DNA of 64,000 nt from Prevotella aurantiaca JCM 15754 (GCF_000614025.1 NZ_BAKF01000007.1:36680-100679); one strand, 5' to 3'. Positions 16,588-26,759 are shown, counted from the stretch's first letter. Program-made: numbers and translations. The notes: generated by a model from the letters alone, not told the origin.

Positions 16588-18570
16588 ATGGCTAAGATAT
16601 TAGATTCAAAAATTCCAGAAGGACCAGTAGCAGAGAAGTGGACCAACTATAAGGCTCACCAGCGTTTGGTTAATCCTAAGAATAAATTAAAGCTTGATGT
16701 AATTGTTGTTGGTACCGGTTTGGCTGGTGCCAGTGCTGCAGCATCGCTTGGCGAAATGGGCTTTACTGTTTATAATTTGTGTATTCAGGACTCACCACGT
16801 CGTGCTCACTCTATTGCTGCTCAGGGTGGTATTAATGCTGCAAAGAATTATCAGAACGATGGCGACTCAGTTTATCGTTTGTTCTATGATACTGTAAAGG
16901 GTGGCGACTATCGTGCTCGTGAAGCAAATGTTTATCGTTTGGCAGAAGTTTCTAACAGCATCATTGATCAATGTGTGGCACAAGGAGTACCTTTCGCACG
17001 TGAGTATGGTGGTATGTTAGCAAACCGCTCTTTCGGTGGTGCACAAGTTTCACGTACATTCTATGCAAAAGGTCAAACAGGTCAACAACTTCTTCTCGGT
17101 GCTTATTCAGCATTAAGCAAGCAGGTTAATGATGGTCGTGTAAAACTTTACACACGCTATGAAATGGAAGACGTAGTTGTTATTGATGGCCATGCACGTG
17201 GTATTATAGCAAAAAATTTGGTAACTGGCGAACTTGAACGTTTCTCTGCAAATGCAGTTGTTATTGCAACAGGTGGATATGGTAATGCATATTTCCTTTC
17301 TACTAACGCTATGGGCTGTAACTGTACAGCAGCTGTTCAGTGCTATCGTAAGGGTGCTTATTTTGCAAACCCAGCATACGTTCAGATTCACCCAACTTGT
17401 ATTCCTGTACATGGTGATAAGCAATCTAAGCTTACATTGATGTCAGAATCATTGCGTAACGATGGTCGTATTTGGGTTCCAAAGAAGATAGAAGATGCTA
17501 AGGCATTGCAGGCAGGAACAAAGAGAGGTTCAGATATTCCAGAAGAAGACCGCGACTATTACTTGGAGCGCCGTTATCCAGCATTTGGTAACTTGGTTCC
17601 TCGCGACGTGGCTTCACGCGCTGCTAAAGAACGTTGTGACCATGGTTTCGGTGTAAATAATACAGGTTTGGCTGTTTTCCTTGATTTCTCTGAAAGTATC
17701 AACCGTCTTGGTTTGAATGTTATTCTCCAGCGTTATGGTAATCTCTTTGATATGTATGAAGAAATTACTGACGTAAATCCTGGTGAATTAGCTAAGGAAA
17801 TCAATGGAGTTAAGTACTACAATCCAATGATGATTTACCCTGCTATCCACTACACAATGGGAGGTATTTGGGTAGATTATGAATTGCAAACCACTATTAG
17901 TGGACTCTTCGCTATCGGCGAATGTAACTTCTCTGATCATGGTGCTAACCGTCTTGGTGCTTCTGCATTGATGCAAGGTCTAGCAGATGGCTACTTTGTA
18001 TTACCTTATACTATACAGAACTACTTGGCAGATCAATCTCTTTGGACTAAGATCCCTACCGATCATCCAGAGTTTGTTAAGGCTGAGAAGGGTGTTCAAG
18101 ACGAAATAGATCGTCTTATGAATATCAAGGGTAAGCGCAGTGTAGACTCTATTCATAAAGAGCTTGGCCATATCATGTGGGATTACGTAGGTATGGGTCG
18201 TACAGAAGAAGGATTAAAGATAGGTCTCCAAAAGATGAAGGAAATACGTAAAGAATTCGAAACTAACCTCTTTATCCCAGGAAGCAAGGACGGACTCAAC
18301 GTAGAGCTTGATAAAGCAATCCACCTTCGTGACTTCATTACAATGGGTGAGCTTGTAGCTTACGATGCACTTTCGCGCAATGAAAGCTGCGGTGGTCACT
18401 TCCGTGAGGAGTATCAGACTGAAGAAGGTGAAGCTAAGCGTGACGACGAAAATTACTTCTACGTAGGTTGCTGGGAGTATAAGGGCAGTGATACTACTGA
18501 ACCTGAACTCATCAAGGAACCTCTCCAGTACGAGGCAATTAAGGTTCAAACACGTAACTACAAGAACTAA
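16588..18570 (+). CDS. frdA: Fumarate reductase/succinate dehydrogenase flavoprotein subunit
   Basis: 660 aa catalytic subunit facing the cytoplasm. FAD-binding [17 protein letters not shown] is at about residues 38-54. [18 protein letters not shown] contains the histidine that covalently holds [12 protein letters not shown] is the substrate-site block, and [12 protein letters not shown] and [19 protein letters not shown] follow near the C-terminal FAD lobe. Length fits the long Bacteroidota/epsilon type. Middle gene of the operon. Confidence 0.96.
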   Translation: MAKILDSKIPEGPVAEKWTNYKAHQRLVNPKNKLKLDVIVVGTGLAGASAAASLGEMGFTVYNLCIQDSPRRAHSIAAQGGINAAKNYQNDGDSVYRLFYDTVKGGDYRAREANVYRLAEVSNSIIDQCVAQGVPFAREYGGMLANRSFGGAQVSRTFYAKGQTGQQLLLGAYSALSKQVNDGRVKLYTRYEMEDVVVIDGHARGIIAKNLVTGELERFSANAVVIATGGYGNAYFLSTNAMGCNCTAAVQCYRKGAYFANPAYVQIHPTCIPVHGDKQSKLTLMSESLRNDGRIWVPKKIEDAKALQAGTKRGSDIPEEDRDYYLERRYPAFGNLVPRDVASRAAKERCDHGFGVNNTGLAVFLDFSESINRLGLNVILQRYGNLFDMYEEITDVNPGELAKEINGVKYYNPMMIYPAIHYTMGGIWVDYELQTTISGLFAIGECNFSDHGANRLGASALMQGLADGYFVLPYTIQNYLADQSLWTKIPTDHPEFVKAEKGVQDEIDRLMNIKGKRSVDSIHKELGHIMWDYVGMGRTEEGLKIGLQKMKEIRKEFETNLFIPGSKDGLNVELDKAIHLRDFITMGELVAYDALSRNESCGGHFREEYQTEEGEAKRDDENYFYVGCWEYKGSDTTEPELIKEPLQYEAIKVQTRNYKN

Positions 18571-18617
18571 TTTAAGTCAAAGTTGCTTTGGCAACACATT
18601 AAAAAGAAATCAACGTA

Positions 18618-19373
18618 ATGGAAAAAATAATAAGTTTCACGCTTAAAGTATGGCGTCAGAACGGACCTACAGCACAAGGTCATTTTGATACATTCGAGAT
18701 GAAAGATATCCCTGGTGATACTTCTTTCCTTGAAATGCTGGATATTCTCAACGAGCAGCTTATCGAAGATGGCAAAGAACCTTTTGTCTTCGATCACGAC
18801 TGTCGTGAAGGTATCTGCGGTATGTGTTCTCTTTACATTAATGGACACCCACATGGTCCAGCTACAGGTGCTACAACCTGTCAGTTATACATGCGTCGTT
18901 TCAACGATGGAGATGTTATTACTGTTGAACCATGGCGTTCTGCTGCATTCCCAGTAATTAAGGATTGCATGGTAGATCGTGGTGCATTCGACAAGATTAT
19001 ACAGGCTGGAGGTTACACAAGTATTCGTACTGGACAACCACAAGATGCTAATGCTATCCTTATTCCTAAGGAAGATGCTGACGAAGCAATGGATTGCGCT
19101 ACATGTATTGGTTGTGGTGCATGTGTTGCAGCATGTAAGAATGGTTCAGCAATGCTTTTCCTTTCTTCTAAGGTAAGTCAGTTGGCACTTCTCCCACAAG
19201 GCCGTCCAGAAGCTGCTAAGCGTGCAAAAGCAATGATTATGAAGATGGAAGAACTTGGCTTTGGTAACTGTACAAATACTCGTGCATGTGAGGCTGAATG
19301 TCCAAAGAATGAATCTATTGCTAATATAGCTCGTTTGAACCGAGAATTTATCAAGGCAAAGCTTGCTGATTAA
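18618..19373 (+). CDS. frdB: Fumarate reductase/succinate dehydrogenase iron-sulfur subunit
   Basis: 251 aa electron-transfer subunit. The N-terminal ferredoxin-like part has CREGICGMC and a later Cys ([10 protein letters not shown]) for a [2Fe-2S] cluster. The C-terminal part has [14 protein letters not shown] and [13 protein letters not shown] for the [4Fe-4S] and [3Fe-4S] clusters. Last gene of the operon, followed by a strong terminator at 19432. Confidence 0.96.
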   Translation: MEKIISFTLKVWRQNGPTAQGHFDTFEMKDIPGDTSFLEMLDILNEQLIEDGKEPFVFDHDCREGICGMCSLYINGHPHGPATGATTCQLYMRRFNDGDVITVEPWRSAAFPVIKDCMVDRGAFDKIIQAGGYTSIRTGQPQDANAILIPKEDADEAMDCATCIGCGACVAACKNGSAMLFLSSKVSQLALLPQGRPEAAKRAKAMIMKMEELGFGNCTNTRACEAECPKNESIANIARLNREFIKAKLAD

Positions 19374-19431
19374 AGCATGAAAAAGTAAGAATAGAGAGAC
19401 AAAAGTTTCTCTTAATCAAAAAAGAAGAAAC

Positions 19432-19470
19432 CCCGCGATGCAGATTGCATTGCGGGATTTTTTTATTTTT
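19432..19470 (+). terminator. Rho-independent terminator of the sdh/frd operon
   Basis: Stem CCCGCGATGCA (19432-19442) / TGCATTGCGGG (19446-19456), one G-T pair, 3-nt loop, followed by ATTTTTTTATTTTT. A textbook terminator 58 bp after the frdB stop. Confidence 0.93.
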
Positions 19471-19659
19471 TATATACGACTAAAGCCATTTTCATTGAGC
19501 TTACGCTGTAAGTATAATGAATAGTATCCTTGAAGGGACTCCATATTCTCTTTTCTTGCTTATGATAAGTTTCCTTTACCTTATTATATATAACAAATGA
19601 AAAAAGAAGCTTGAAAAAATATAATTATAAATTCAACAATTTGTAATTACAAAAAATAA

Positions 19660-19726
19660 AATTATAATTAAGTTTTTTAATTTTGTAATTATAATTAAGT
19701 TTTTTAATTTTGTAATTATAATTTTC
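19660..19726. repeat. AT-rich 27-bp tandem repeat with AATTATAATT palindromes
   Basis: A 27-bp unit (starting ATTATAATTAAGTTTTTTAA) begins at 19661 and again at 19688, with a partial third copy from 19715. Each carries the palindrome AATTATAATT, at 19660, 19687 and 19714. A related palindrome, TTGTAATTACAA, lies at 19641-19652. The run TAATTATAATTTTCTG at the end recurs in the last bases of the window (63978-63993, as ATAATTATAATTTTCTG). Function unknown. The gap 19471-20237 holds this and the hairpin at 19804 but no gene I can support. Confidence 0.7.
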
Positions 19727-19803
19727 TGATAAGTAAATCCCTCTTCTTTTGACCGACAATATTTCCTTTGCAAGGGAAGGATATTTACTTCACCTGATAA
19801 TAA

Positions 19804-19842
19804 AAAACAGCAATAAGTTTAATATAATTGGTCTGCTGTTTT
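19804..19842. other. Inverted repeat in the long gap before the cytolysin-like gene
   Basis: AAAACAGCA (19804-19812) and TGCTGTTTT (19834-19842) form a 9-bp stem with a 21-nt loop. It could be a weak bidirectional terminator; there is no neighbouring gene to assign it to. Confidence 0.35.
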
Positions 19843-20237
19843 ACATTTTAACTACTATAACTTTTAAAATTACAATATAATCTTTGCGTCACACTTCGTT
19901 AGTTTTTAATTCAATATAAGAATAGCTGAAGCAAAGACTAGAATATTATTTGGGTAGGTTTTTGTGGTGGCAAAAGTGGCTAATAAGATCTTTTGATAAG
20001 TATAACCTAAAATAATTTCTTTCAAATCACGGGTTTTGGCAATGAATTTATTTGCACGTTAAAAAATCAATAATATATATACATAAAATTTAAAAGGTTT
20101 ATTGTTGATATTTCTGTAAACGCCTTAACAATAGATGAATAATATTATTAAAGGAATTAAAGAAATGTAACTTAAATACAAAAATCGGCACTTTTTGAGT
20201 ATGAAAATACATTAAATAAAAAAATATTATACTTTAT

Positions 20238-20268
20238 TTTGTTGGTATTATTATTTTTTGTACTTTTG
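20238..20268 (+). promoter_or_regulatory. Promoter of the cytolysin-like lipoprotein gene
   Basis: TTTG (20238-20241), a 19-bp spacer, then TACTTTTG (20261-20268): the best match in the window to the Bacteroidota housekeeping promoter (TTTG-N19/21-TAnnTTTG). It predicts a leader of about 140 nt before the ATG at 20413. Confidence 0.75.
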
Positions 20269-20412
20269 ACCCGATAAAAGTGCAAAAACGATAACTACGA
20301 CCGAGTTAACGAGAGAACAATAAATGCAAGAAATTAGACTTTCTATGCTCAAATTGTTGTGAGATAAAAATAACTATTAATATCATATATCTAATTTAAA
20401 AGTATCATTATT

Positions 20413-22059
20413 ATGAACAAAAAAGTTATCTATCTGTTGACAACAGCAGCATTCTTAGGGCTAAGTAGTTGCTCTAATGTTGATGACACAATTGATGTTA
20501 GCCAACAACAAAAGAAGGGTATTATTACCGACCAAGCAGAAATCCAAGCTTATCTTGGTAGTCTTAAAGCACCTGGAGCATCAGCTACAATGCGTGCATC
20601 TGCACCTACAACTTCTGATGTTAGTACTGAAGAAGTACCTGGTTATAACGATGGTATGCCAGGATACTGGGTTATAACAAAGAAGCACTATAAGGCTTCT
20701 GCTATGTTCGACGAAACAATGATTCTCGATCCTAACGCAGAAATCCTTTATCCAGGTTGTGTTTTGAAAGGTAGCTCTATTGAAGATGGTACCTATACTC
20801 CATTAACTGAAGCTGAAGTAGGTGATATTACTTTCTCTATTAGCAAAGTAGTAACTGAAGGTACACCTTCTGAAAGCATCAGAAAAACTATTTTCAACCC
20901 ACGCTTAAGTGAATATCGTGAAGCATTCAACGATTGGGCAAAGTTGAACTATCAGCCAAATGCTGTAACATCAATGCACAGTGTTGAGTCTATTACTTCT
21001 AAAGAAGAAGCAATGGCAAAGGTTGGTGCAACATTCAGAAACCAATATGTAGACTTTGGTGCTAACTTCGGTTTCGATTTCGATAAGGAACAGAACCATA
21101 TCTTGGCTAAGTTTATTCAGAAGCAGTACACTGTTACTACCGACTTCCCAAAGACTCCAACAATCTTCACCTCAATCAATCCATACCTCATCGACCAATA
21201 TCAACCAGTTTACGTAAGCAACTTGACTTATGGTCGTATGATTTTCTTGAGTGTTGATACTAAGCACTCTCTCAGTGAAGTACGTGCTGCCCTTAACTTT
21301 GCAATTAAGGCTATCGATCTTAACATTGAACTTGAGACACAATATAAAAAGGTGCTCGACGATAGTAAGATCAACGTAACAATCATTGGTGGTGGTGCAA
21401 AGAGCCAGAATACGGCCCTTATAAATGGTTGGGAAGGCTTCAAAGAGTATATGACTGCAGATATCTCAATGTCAGAAGTAACTCCTATCAGCTTCTCTTT
21501 GCGTTATGCTAAGGATAACTCTATGTGCCGTGTAGTATCAAATGGCGAATACGATGTTATTACTCGTTCTTTCGTTCCTGAATTTAAGGAAATGTACCTT
21601 GAACTTAGCCTTTCAGGACTTAAGGGAACAGAAGGTAGCCGTAAGGTAGAATATGGTCCAGAATTTGAATTGTATGGTACAGGTTGGATCACTTATAATG
21701 GTGAAAAGATTTCTGACATCTTCAACATTGGTCGTAAGAATTATATCAACGTTAAGAAGGGTAGGGAGTTTACACAAGTATCAGGACAAAAAAGTATCGT
21801 TTGTTTGAAGAAGAAGGATGGCGAATCATTCCAAGACTTCCTCCGCAACCGTGTACGTGTTTATACTCACATGCGCGACTACGATGCACGAATCATACCG
21901 AAGAACGATAAGGATTATAGCGAAACATACCAAGAATTCTTTGTTTCAGATCTTCTTGCAAAACAAAAGAGCATGGAACCTAAGTTCTCTGTAGTTGGTA
22001 GTGGTGCAGGCGTAACAGTTGAAGCGCAATTCGAAATTTCAAGCATTTACTTTAAGTAA
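20413..22059 (+). CDS. Cholesterol-dependent-cytolysin-like (thiol-activated cytolysin family) lipoprotein
   Basis: 548 aa. The signal peptide ends in the lipobox LSSCSN, so it is a predicted lipoprotein; acidic residues follow (NVDDT), as in surface-exported Bacteroidota lipoproteins. The middle matches the pore-forming CDC core: SNLTYGRMIFLSVDT, a segment with YKKVLDDSKINVTIIGGGA, and VTPISFSLRYAKDNSMC, the counterparts of VAYGR, the KILD...VVLGG block and PISY...FLKDN in classical toxins. The C-terminus lacks the Trp-rich undecapeptide and cholesterol motif, so it belongs with CDC-like rather than true cholesterol-binding toxins. A terminator follows at 22076. Pore formation is inference from family. 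Confidence 0.8.
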   Translation: MNKKVIYLLTTAAFLGLSSCSNVDDTIDVSQQQKKGIITDQAEIQAYLGSLKAPGASATMRASAPTTSDVSTEEVPGYNDGMPGYWVITKKHYKASAMFDETMILDPNAEILYPGCVLKGSSIEDGTYTPLTEAEVGDITFSISKVVTEGTPSESIRKTIFNPRLSEYREAFNDWAKLNYQPNAVTSMHSVESITSKEEAMAKVGATFRNQYVDFGANFGFDFDKEQNHILAKFIQKQYTVTTDFPKTPTIFTSINPYLIDQYQPVYVSNLTYGRMIFLSVDTKHSLSEVRAALNFAIKAIDLNIELETQYKKVLDDSKINVTIIGGGAKSQNTALINGWEGFKEYMTADISMSEVTPISFSLRYAKDNSMCRVVSNGEYDVITRSFVPEFKEMYLELSLSGLKGTEGSRKVEYGPEFELYGTGWITYNGEKISDIFNIGRKNYINVKKGREFTQVSGQKSIVCLKKKDGESFQDFLRNRVRVYTHMRDYDARIIPKNDKDYSETYQEFFVSDLLAKQKSMEPKFSVVGSGAGVTVEAQFEISSIYFK

Positions 22060-22075
22060 TAAATTATAAGGAAAG

Positions 22076-22111
22076 GTTCTGTTGCGGCATTCTGTTGTAA
22101 CAGAACTTTTT
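22076..22111 (+). terminator. Terminator after the cytolysin-like gene
   Basis: Stem GTTCTGTT (22076-22083) / AACAGAAC (22099-22106), followed by TTTTT, 17 bp after the stop codon. Confidence 0.75.
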
Positions 22112-22176
22112 CTGCTTTTATGACTTAATCTAATATTTATTAGTTAATCTTATTTGTAAATCTAAACTTGTTTACA

Positions 22177-24383
22177 ATGAATAAAATGATTAAGAAATCA
22201 TTCAAAGTTGCATGTGCAGCTTTTGGAGTGGTTATTCTCTTCTCATGTTCAGATCGAGTAGAATCAGTCGATACTGTAACTAATGAAAGTGTTTTTGTTA
22301 ACCAAGACGAAGCTATTGAAATCGCAAAGCGATTCATTCAGAACAATGGAACCGATGCTGCCGCAACACGTGCGTAAGTGGAGGAAAATTAAAAGTAGTT
22401 TTGACCGATGAAAAAACTGCTACTCGTACAGGCGGAACTACTCATCCTTCATACTATGTAATCAATCTCGATTCTACAGCTTATGTTGTAGTATCTGGTT
22501 CAAAGGTTACTTCTCCAGTTCTTGGTTTCTCTTTTGATGGTCCGTTTGTAACAGAAAATATTCCTGATGGAGCTCAGTATATGTTTAATGAGTTTGCATC
22601 ACAGATTAAAGTTGCTAACGTTAAAATCAAACCTTCTGCAGAAACAGAAAGTATGCGTGAAGCTTACTTAGAGCCTTCTCCTACTCGTGCAGAAGCTATT
22701 GTAGGACCATTGTTGGGCAATATTAAGTGGAATCAAAGTCCTTACTACAATGCCTATTGTCCTTCCAATACACCAGTAGGTTGTGTTGCAACAGCAACAT
22801 CGCAAATTATGCGTTACTATAAGTATCCAAAGCGTGGTACAGGTTCTCACAGCTACAGATCTTCTTATGGTACATTGTCATTTAATTACGATTATGACAT
22901 CAACTGGGATAATATGCCTGGTCCAGTATTGAGACAACGCAATGACGATATCGCACGTTTCTGCTATGGTGTTGCAGTTTCTATCGATATGGGCTTTAGT
23001 CCTTATGGTAGTGGTACTTGGCAACAATATGTGCCAAGAGCATTGAAAACATATTATAAATATCCATCAGCAGTACAGAGCGCTGAACGTTCTGACTACA
23101 CTTACGAACAATGGGTAGCACTTGTTAAGCGCGAACTTGATGCTAGACGTCCTGTACAATATTGTGGTGGTGGTAGCGGAGGAGCTCACTCTTTTGTTTG
23201 CGATGGTTATACTCAAAACAACTACTTCCACTTCAATTGGGGATGGGGAGGTATGTCAGATGGTTACTTCCTACTTTATGCTCTCAATCCTGGCTCATTA
23301 GGTACTGGTGGTGGCGCTGGTGGTTATAATAATAACCAATCTATCGTTGTTAACTTCGCACCTCCAGGTGGTGTAGAACCAAATCCAGATCCAGAACCAA
23401 ACCCTAATCCAACTCCAGAACCAGACCCAGTAGATGAAGGTGGTTATCCTAAAGCATGGGGAAAGCAATGCCAAACTACATTTATTAAGAATGTACAAAT
23501 TGGTTCTGTAGGTAACGAAACTGGTAGTTCAGGTACAGGATATGCTTATTACAATAAAGACCTTATTGCATTGGCTCCTGGTGCAACTTATGAATTAACA
23601 CTTACTCCTGGTTTTACAGGCACTGTATATACAGAATATTGGACAGCATGGATTGACTTCAATGGCAATAAGAAATTCGACAGCAATGAAATGATTGCTT
23701 ATGGTCTTTCAATGGGAGGTGCAAAACTAACTCGTAGATTTACTGTTCCTACAAGAGCAACACGTCATAAGGTACGTATGCGTGTTTGTATGAGCTGGGG
23801 AACTTATGCAAAATCAGAAGGAAGCTTTACATCAGGTGAGGTAGAGGATTACGATATCCAGGTATCTGATGATATTAATCCAACACCAACTCCAAATCCA
23901 GATCCAAAACCAGATCCAGATCCTAAGCCAAATCCAAATCCAGAGCCAAATCCAACACCATCAGGTTATTGTCAGACTGGTGTAACAAGCCCATCTACTG
24001 CAAACATTCGCTTTGTAGAGCTTGGTGGAATCCAGAATTATTCATCTTATACTTCAGGAGGATACTCTGATTTCACAAATAAGGCAACAACTGCATACTC
24101 TGGTTATAGCTTGCGTTATACCTTGAGTCCAAACGGAAAGAGTGGTTATAACTACTGGCGTATGTGGATAGACTTCGACAATGATAAAGAGTTTGATAGT
24201 TCTGAAATGGTACTTCAGAAGGTAGCTTACGGAACGATTTATGGCCGTATCAACCTTCCTCGTGGCTTATCAAAGGGTTATCACCGTGTTCGTATCTCTA
24301 TGAAGCAAGGTGGATATGCTGATGCTTGCGACCGTTTCGAGGTTGGTGAAGTTGAAGATTATTTGATTTACGTTAAGTACTAA
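22177..24383 (+). pseudogene. C10-family (streptopain/interpain-like) cysteine protease with two GEVED-type domains; one-base frameshift in propeptide
   Basis: Frame one (ATG 22177) encodes a lipoprotein-type signal (VVILFSC) and the start of the propeptide, ending at 22375-22377. Frame two resumes at once (GGKLKVVLTDEKTAT) and runs to 24383. The offset equals one missing base near 22372-22377; restored, about 735 aa. The protease domain has the catalytic Cys in PVGCVATATSQ (codon 22782-22784) and His in GGAHSFVCDGY (codon 23187-23189), then FHFNWGWGG. Two similar C-terminal modules ending GEVEDYDIQV and GEVEDYLIYV are joined by Pro/Asn/Asp/Glu-rich linkers. Resembles interpain A of Prevotella intermedia. 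Likely a secreted or surface virulence protease if intact. Confidence 0.85.
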
Positions 24384-24409
24384 GGTTAATTTATCTCATC
24401 AATTTATAG

Positions 24410-24446
24410 CCCAATGCATGGATAAAAGCTCCAGCATTGGGTTTTT
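24410..24446 (+). terminator. Terminator after the C10 protease
   Basis: Stem CCCAATGC (24410-24417) / GCATTGGG (24434-24441), extended inside by TGGA/TCCA, followed by TTTTT. Confidence 0.8.
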
Positions 24447-24460
24447 CATTATTTTATTGC

Positions 24461-24468
24461 TATATTTG
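24461..24468 (+). promoter_or_regulatory. Probable promoter -7 element for the C11 peptidase gene
   Basis: TATATTTG matches TAnnTTTG, directly behind the preceding terminator and 34 bp before the ATG. TTG at 24437-24439, in the terminator stem, is a possible -33 at 21 bp. Confidence 0.5.
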
Positions 24469-24494
24469 CAGATTAAATAATAAGATTATTCTAA

Positions 24495-25787
24495 ATGATA
24501 GAAGATATGAAACATTCCTTTCAATATTTATTTAGCGTGGGTCAAAGGACGCTAAAGACTTTCAATAGCATTGCAATACTATTGTTAATGCTTACTTCAG
24601 CGACTTTAATATCCTGCAGTAAAGAAGATCCAGAACCAACTGATGACGACTTTACAAAAGAAAAAACAATCTTTGTTTATATGCCTTGGACAGGTACAAA
24701 ACAGAACTTGTATGATTTCTTTGTGTACAATATCGAAGATATGAAGAGAGGTATTGTTGATCAACATGGTCTGAAAAGTACTAACTTATTGGTTCTAATT
24801 GCTAATTCAAGCACCAAAAGTCATCTTATGAGAATTACTTATCGTAACGGAAAATGCTATAACGATACTCTCAAAGTTTACAATGAAGGTGCTATGAATA
24901 CAGCAGATAAGATGGCGAGCTTATTAAATAAGGTGGTTGAAATTGCCCCTGCTCCTACTTATTCTATGATTGTAGGTAGCCATGGAGTAGGCTGGGTATA
25001 CGCTTCAAGTACATCAGCACATATCCGTAATCGTATTGCTGCTGACCGCGACAAAAACGAAGCGTTAGGATTACCTATTACTCGACAGACTCGTTACTTT
25101 GGTGGTTCAGACATTCAGATGGATATTGATGCTCTCGCTAATGGTATACGACGTTCTAGACTTCAGCATTTGCAGTTCTTGCTCTTCGACGATTGCTACA
25201 TGGCAAATATAGAAACAGCTTACGAATTGAACCGTGTTACCGATTATCTAATAGGTTGTCCAACCGAAATTATGGGACATGGAATGCCTTATCGCCAAAT
25301 GTGGAAGTTCCTTTCGCCTACAAAACCAGATTATAAGAGTGTAGTAGATGCGTTCTATACCTTCTATTCAAACTATGCTATTGGTCAAAATAAATATCAT
25401 TATGGAACTATTTCCGTAACCGATTGCAGCAAAGTAGATGCTATGATGAACGTGCTTAGCTCCATTCATAGGAAATATAAAATAGGAAAAGCAGTTAGTT
25501 CAGACCTTCAAGTACTTGATGGTTATGTTCCAGAAGCCTTTTTTGACTTCGGGGATTATATTCGTCGCCTATGCTCAAGAGATGTTGAACTAACGAAAAA
25601 GTTTGATGCTGCCTTAACAGAACTTGTTCCTTACGAGGCTCATACCGAGTATTATTTCTCGTCTTTGACCAATGCTGGAGAACATCGCATAAACACTTGT
25701 AGTGGATTAACTATCTCTGCGCCATCTACTAATACTATGGTGGTGAAGAGTAAGCCTAAGAGCCATTTCTATGCGCTTTTTAGATAA
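24495..25787 (+). CDS. Clostripain-related (C11 family) cysteine peptidase, lipoprotein
   Basis: 430 aa. A long N-terminal hydrophobic segment ends in ISCSKEDPEP, so Cys41 is the predicted lipidation site; the acidic KEDPE behind it fits surface export. Catalytic dyad: His163 in MIVGSHGVGW and Cys234 in FDDCYMAN, the C11 pattern. Family members cleave after Arg or Lys; specificity here is inference. It follows the C10 protease with its own promoter. ATG at 24495; an alternative ATG is at 24507. Confidence 0.88.
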   Translation: MIEDMKHSFQYLFSVGQRTLKTFNSIAILLLMLTSATLISCSKEDPEPTDDDFTKEKTIFVYMPWTGTKQNLYDFFVYNIEDMKRGIVDQHGLKSTNLLVLIANSSTKSHLMRITYRNGKCYNDTLKVYNEGAMNTADKMASLLNKVVEIAPAPTYSMIVGSHGVGWVYASSTSAHIRNRIAADRDKNEALGLPITRQTRYFGGSDIQMDIDALANGIRRSRLQHLQFLLFDDCYMANIETAYELNRVTDYLIGCPTEIMGHGMPYRQMWKFLSPTKPDYKSVVDAFYTFYSNYAIGQNKYHYGTISVTDCSKVDAMMNVLSSIHRKYKIGKAVSSDLQVLDGYVPEAFFDFGDYIRRLCSRDVELTKKFDAALTELVPYEAHTEYYFSSLTNAGEHRINTCSGLTISAPSTNTMVVKSKPKSHFYALFR

Positions 25788-25855
25788 CAGGCAAAACAAG
25801 TAAAAAATAGAAGTAATAAAAGTTGAGAGTAAAAATCGAATAAAACTTTAAAGCA

Positions 25856-26325
25856 ATGGCAAATAACAGCGAACACACAGCAAGAGTAGGGTTGTTTGTG
25901 GGAAGTTTCGACCCTTTCACCATTGGACACGACTCAATTGTACGTCGGGCATTGCTTTATTCGATAAAATAGTGATTGGTGTAGGCGTGAACGAGCGCAA
26001 AAAGTATATACAAAACACCGACCAACGTGTGTCTACAATACAGCAACTCTATGCCGATGTACCAAAAATAGAGGTGAAAGCATATACCGACCTAACGGTA
26101 GACTTTGCCCATCGCGAGCACACCACCTATTTTATAAAAGGTGTTCGTACCATAAAAGATTTTGAATACGAGCGCGAGCAGGCAGATATTAATCGCCTTC
26201 TGGGTGGTATGGAGACTCTTTTACTTGTGGCAGAACCACAGTTTGCCAGCATCAGCTCAAGCCTTGTGCGCGAACTTATACACTTTGGTAGAGACGTTAG
26301 TGAGTTTCTGCCACAGAAACGATAA
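25856..26325 (+). pseudogene. coaD: Phosphopantetheine adenylyltransferase, frameshifted by one base
   Basis: CoaD makes dephospho-CoA from phosphopantetheine and ATP. Frame one starts at the ATG 25856 (MANNSEHTARVGLFVGSFDPFTIGH, with the nucleotidyltransferase GSFDPFTIGH block) and hits TAG at 25970. Frame two continues FDKIVIGVGVNERKKY and then YFIKGVRTIKDFEYE and SSSLVREL to 26325. One base is missing near 25954-25959; restored, 156 aa, normal length. Because CoaD is normally essential and single-copy, I suspect a sequence error. Followed 12 bp later by ybeY. Confidence 0.9.
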
Positions 26326-26337
26326 AACAATTACCGA

Positions 26338-26748
26338 ATGATAACATACAATGCAGAGGGCGTTAAGCTCCCAAAGATAGGTAAACGCGATACTACTCGT
26401 TGGATTAAAGCAGTAGCAGCGAGCCACAACCGTAAGGTTGGCGAGATTGGTTACTTGTTTGTTGACGACGAGAAAATACTTGAAGTGAACAACGAATACC
26501 TTGGCCATGACTACTATACTGACGTTATCACCTTCGATTATTGCGAGGGTAACGTGCTCAATGGCGACATTGTAATATCGCTCGACACAGTTCGTACGAA
26601 TGCAGAGAAGTTTGGAAAGACTTACGAAGAAGAACTTTTTCGTGTCATTATCCATGGTGTACTCCATCTTTGTGGTATCAACGACAAAGCGCCCGGCGAA
26701 CGAGAGATAATGGAAGAAAACGAAAACAAAGCCTTAGCATTGCGCTAA
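26338..26748 (+). CDS. ybeY: Endoribonuclease YbeY
   Basis: 136 aa metal-dependent RNase in 16S rRNA 3'-end maturation and ribosome quality control. The zinc site is HGVLHLCGINDKAPGER, the Bacteroidota variant of the HGxLHLxGYDH motif. DYYTDVITFDYCEG and LNGDIVIS are the other conserved blocks. The stop codon lies inside the 3' stem of the terminator at 26723-26759, so the end of the coding region doubles as the transcription end signal. Confidence 0.93.
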   Translation: MITYNAEGVKLPKIGKRDTTRWIKAVAASHNRKVGEIGYLFVDDEKILEVNNEYLGHDYYTDVITFDYCEGNVLNGDIVISLDTVRTNAEKFGKTYEEELFRVIIHGVLHLCGINDKAPGEREIMEENENKALALR

Positions 26749-26759
26749 GGCTTTGTTTT
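26723..26759 (+). terminator. ybeY: Terminator overlapping the ybeY stop codon
   Basis: A perfect 16-bp stem AAAACAAAGCCTTAGC (26723-26738) / GCTAAGGCTTTGTTTT (26744-26759) with loop ATTGC. The ybeY TAA (26746-26748) is within the 3' arm. Confidence 0.9.

Noticed and set aside
10186..26325. Programmed ribosomal frameshifting in dtd and coaD
   Set aside because: No slippery heptamer or stimulatory hairpin at the junctions, and these families are not known to use it; a base deletion is simpler.
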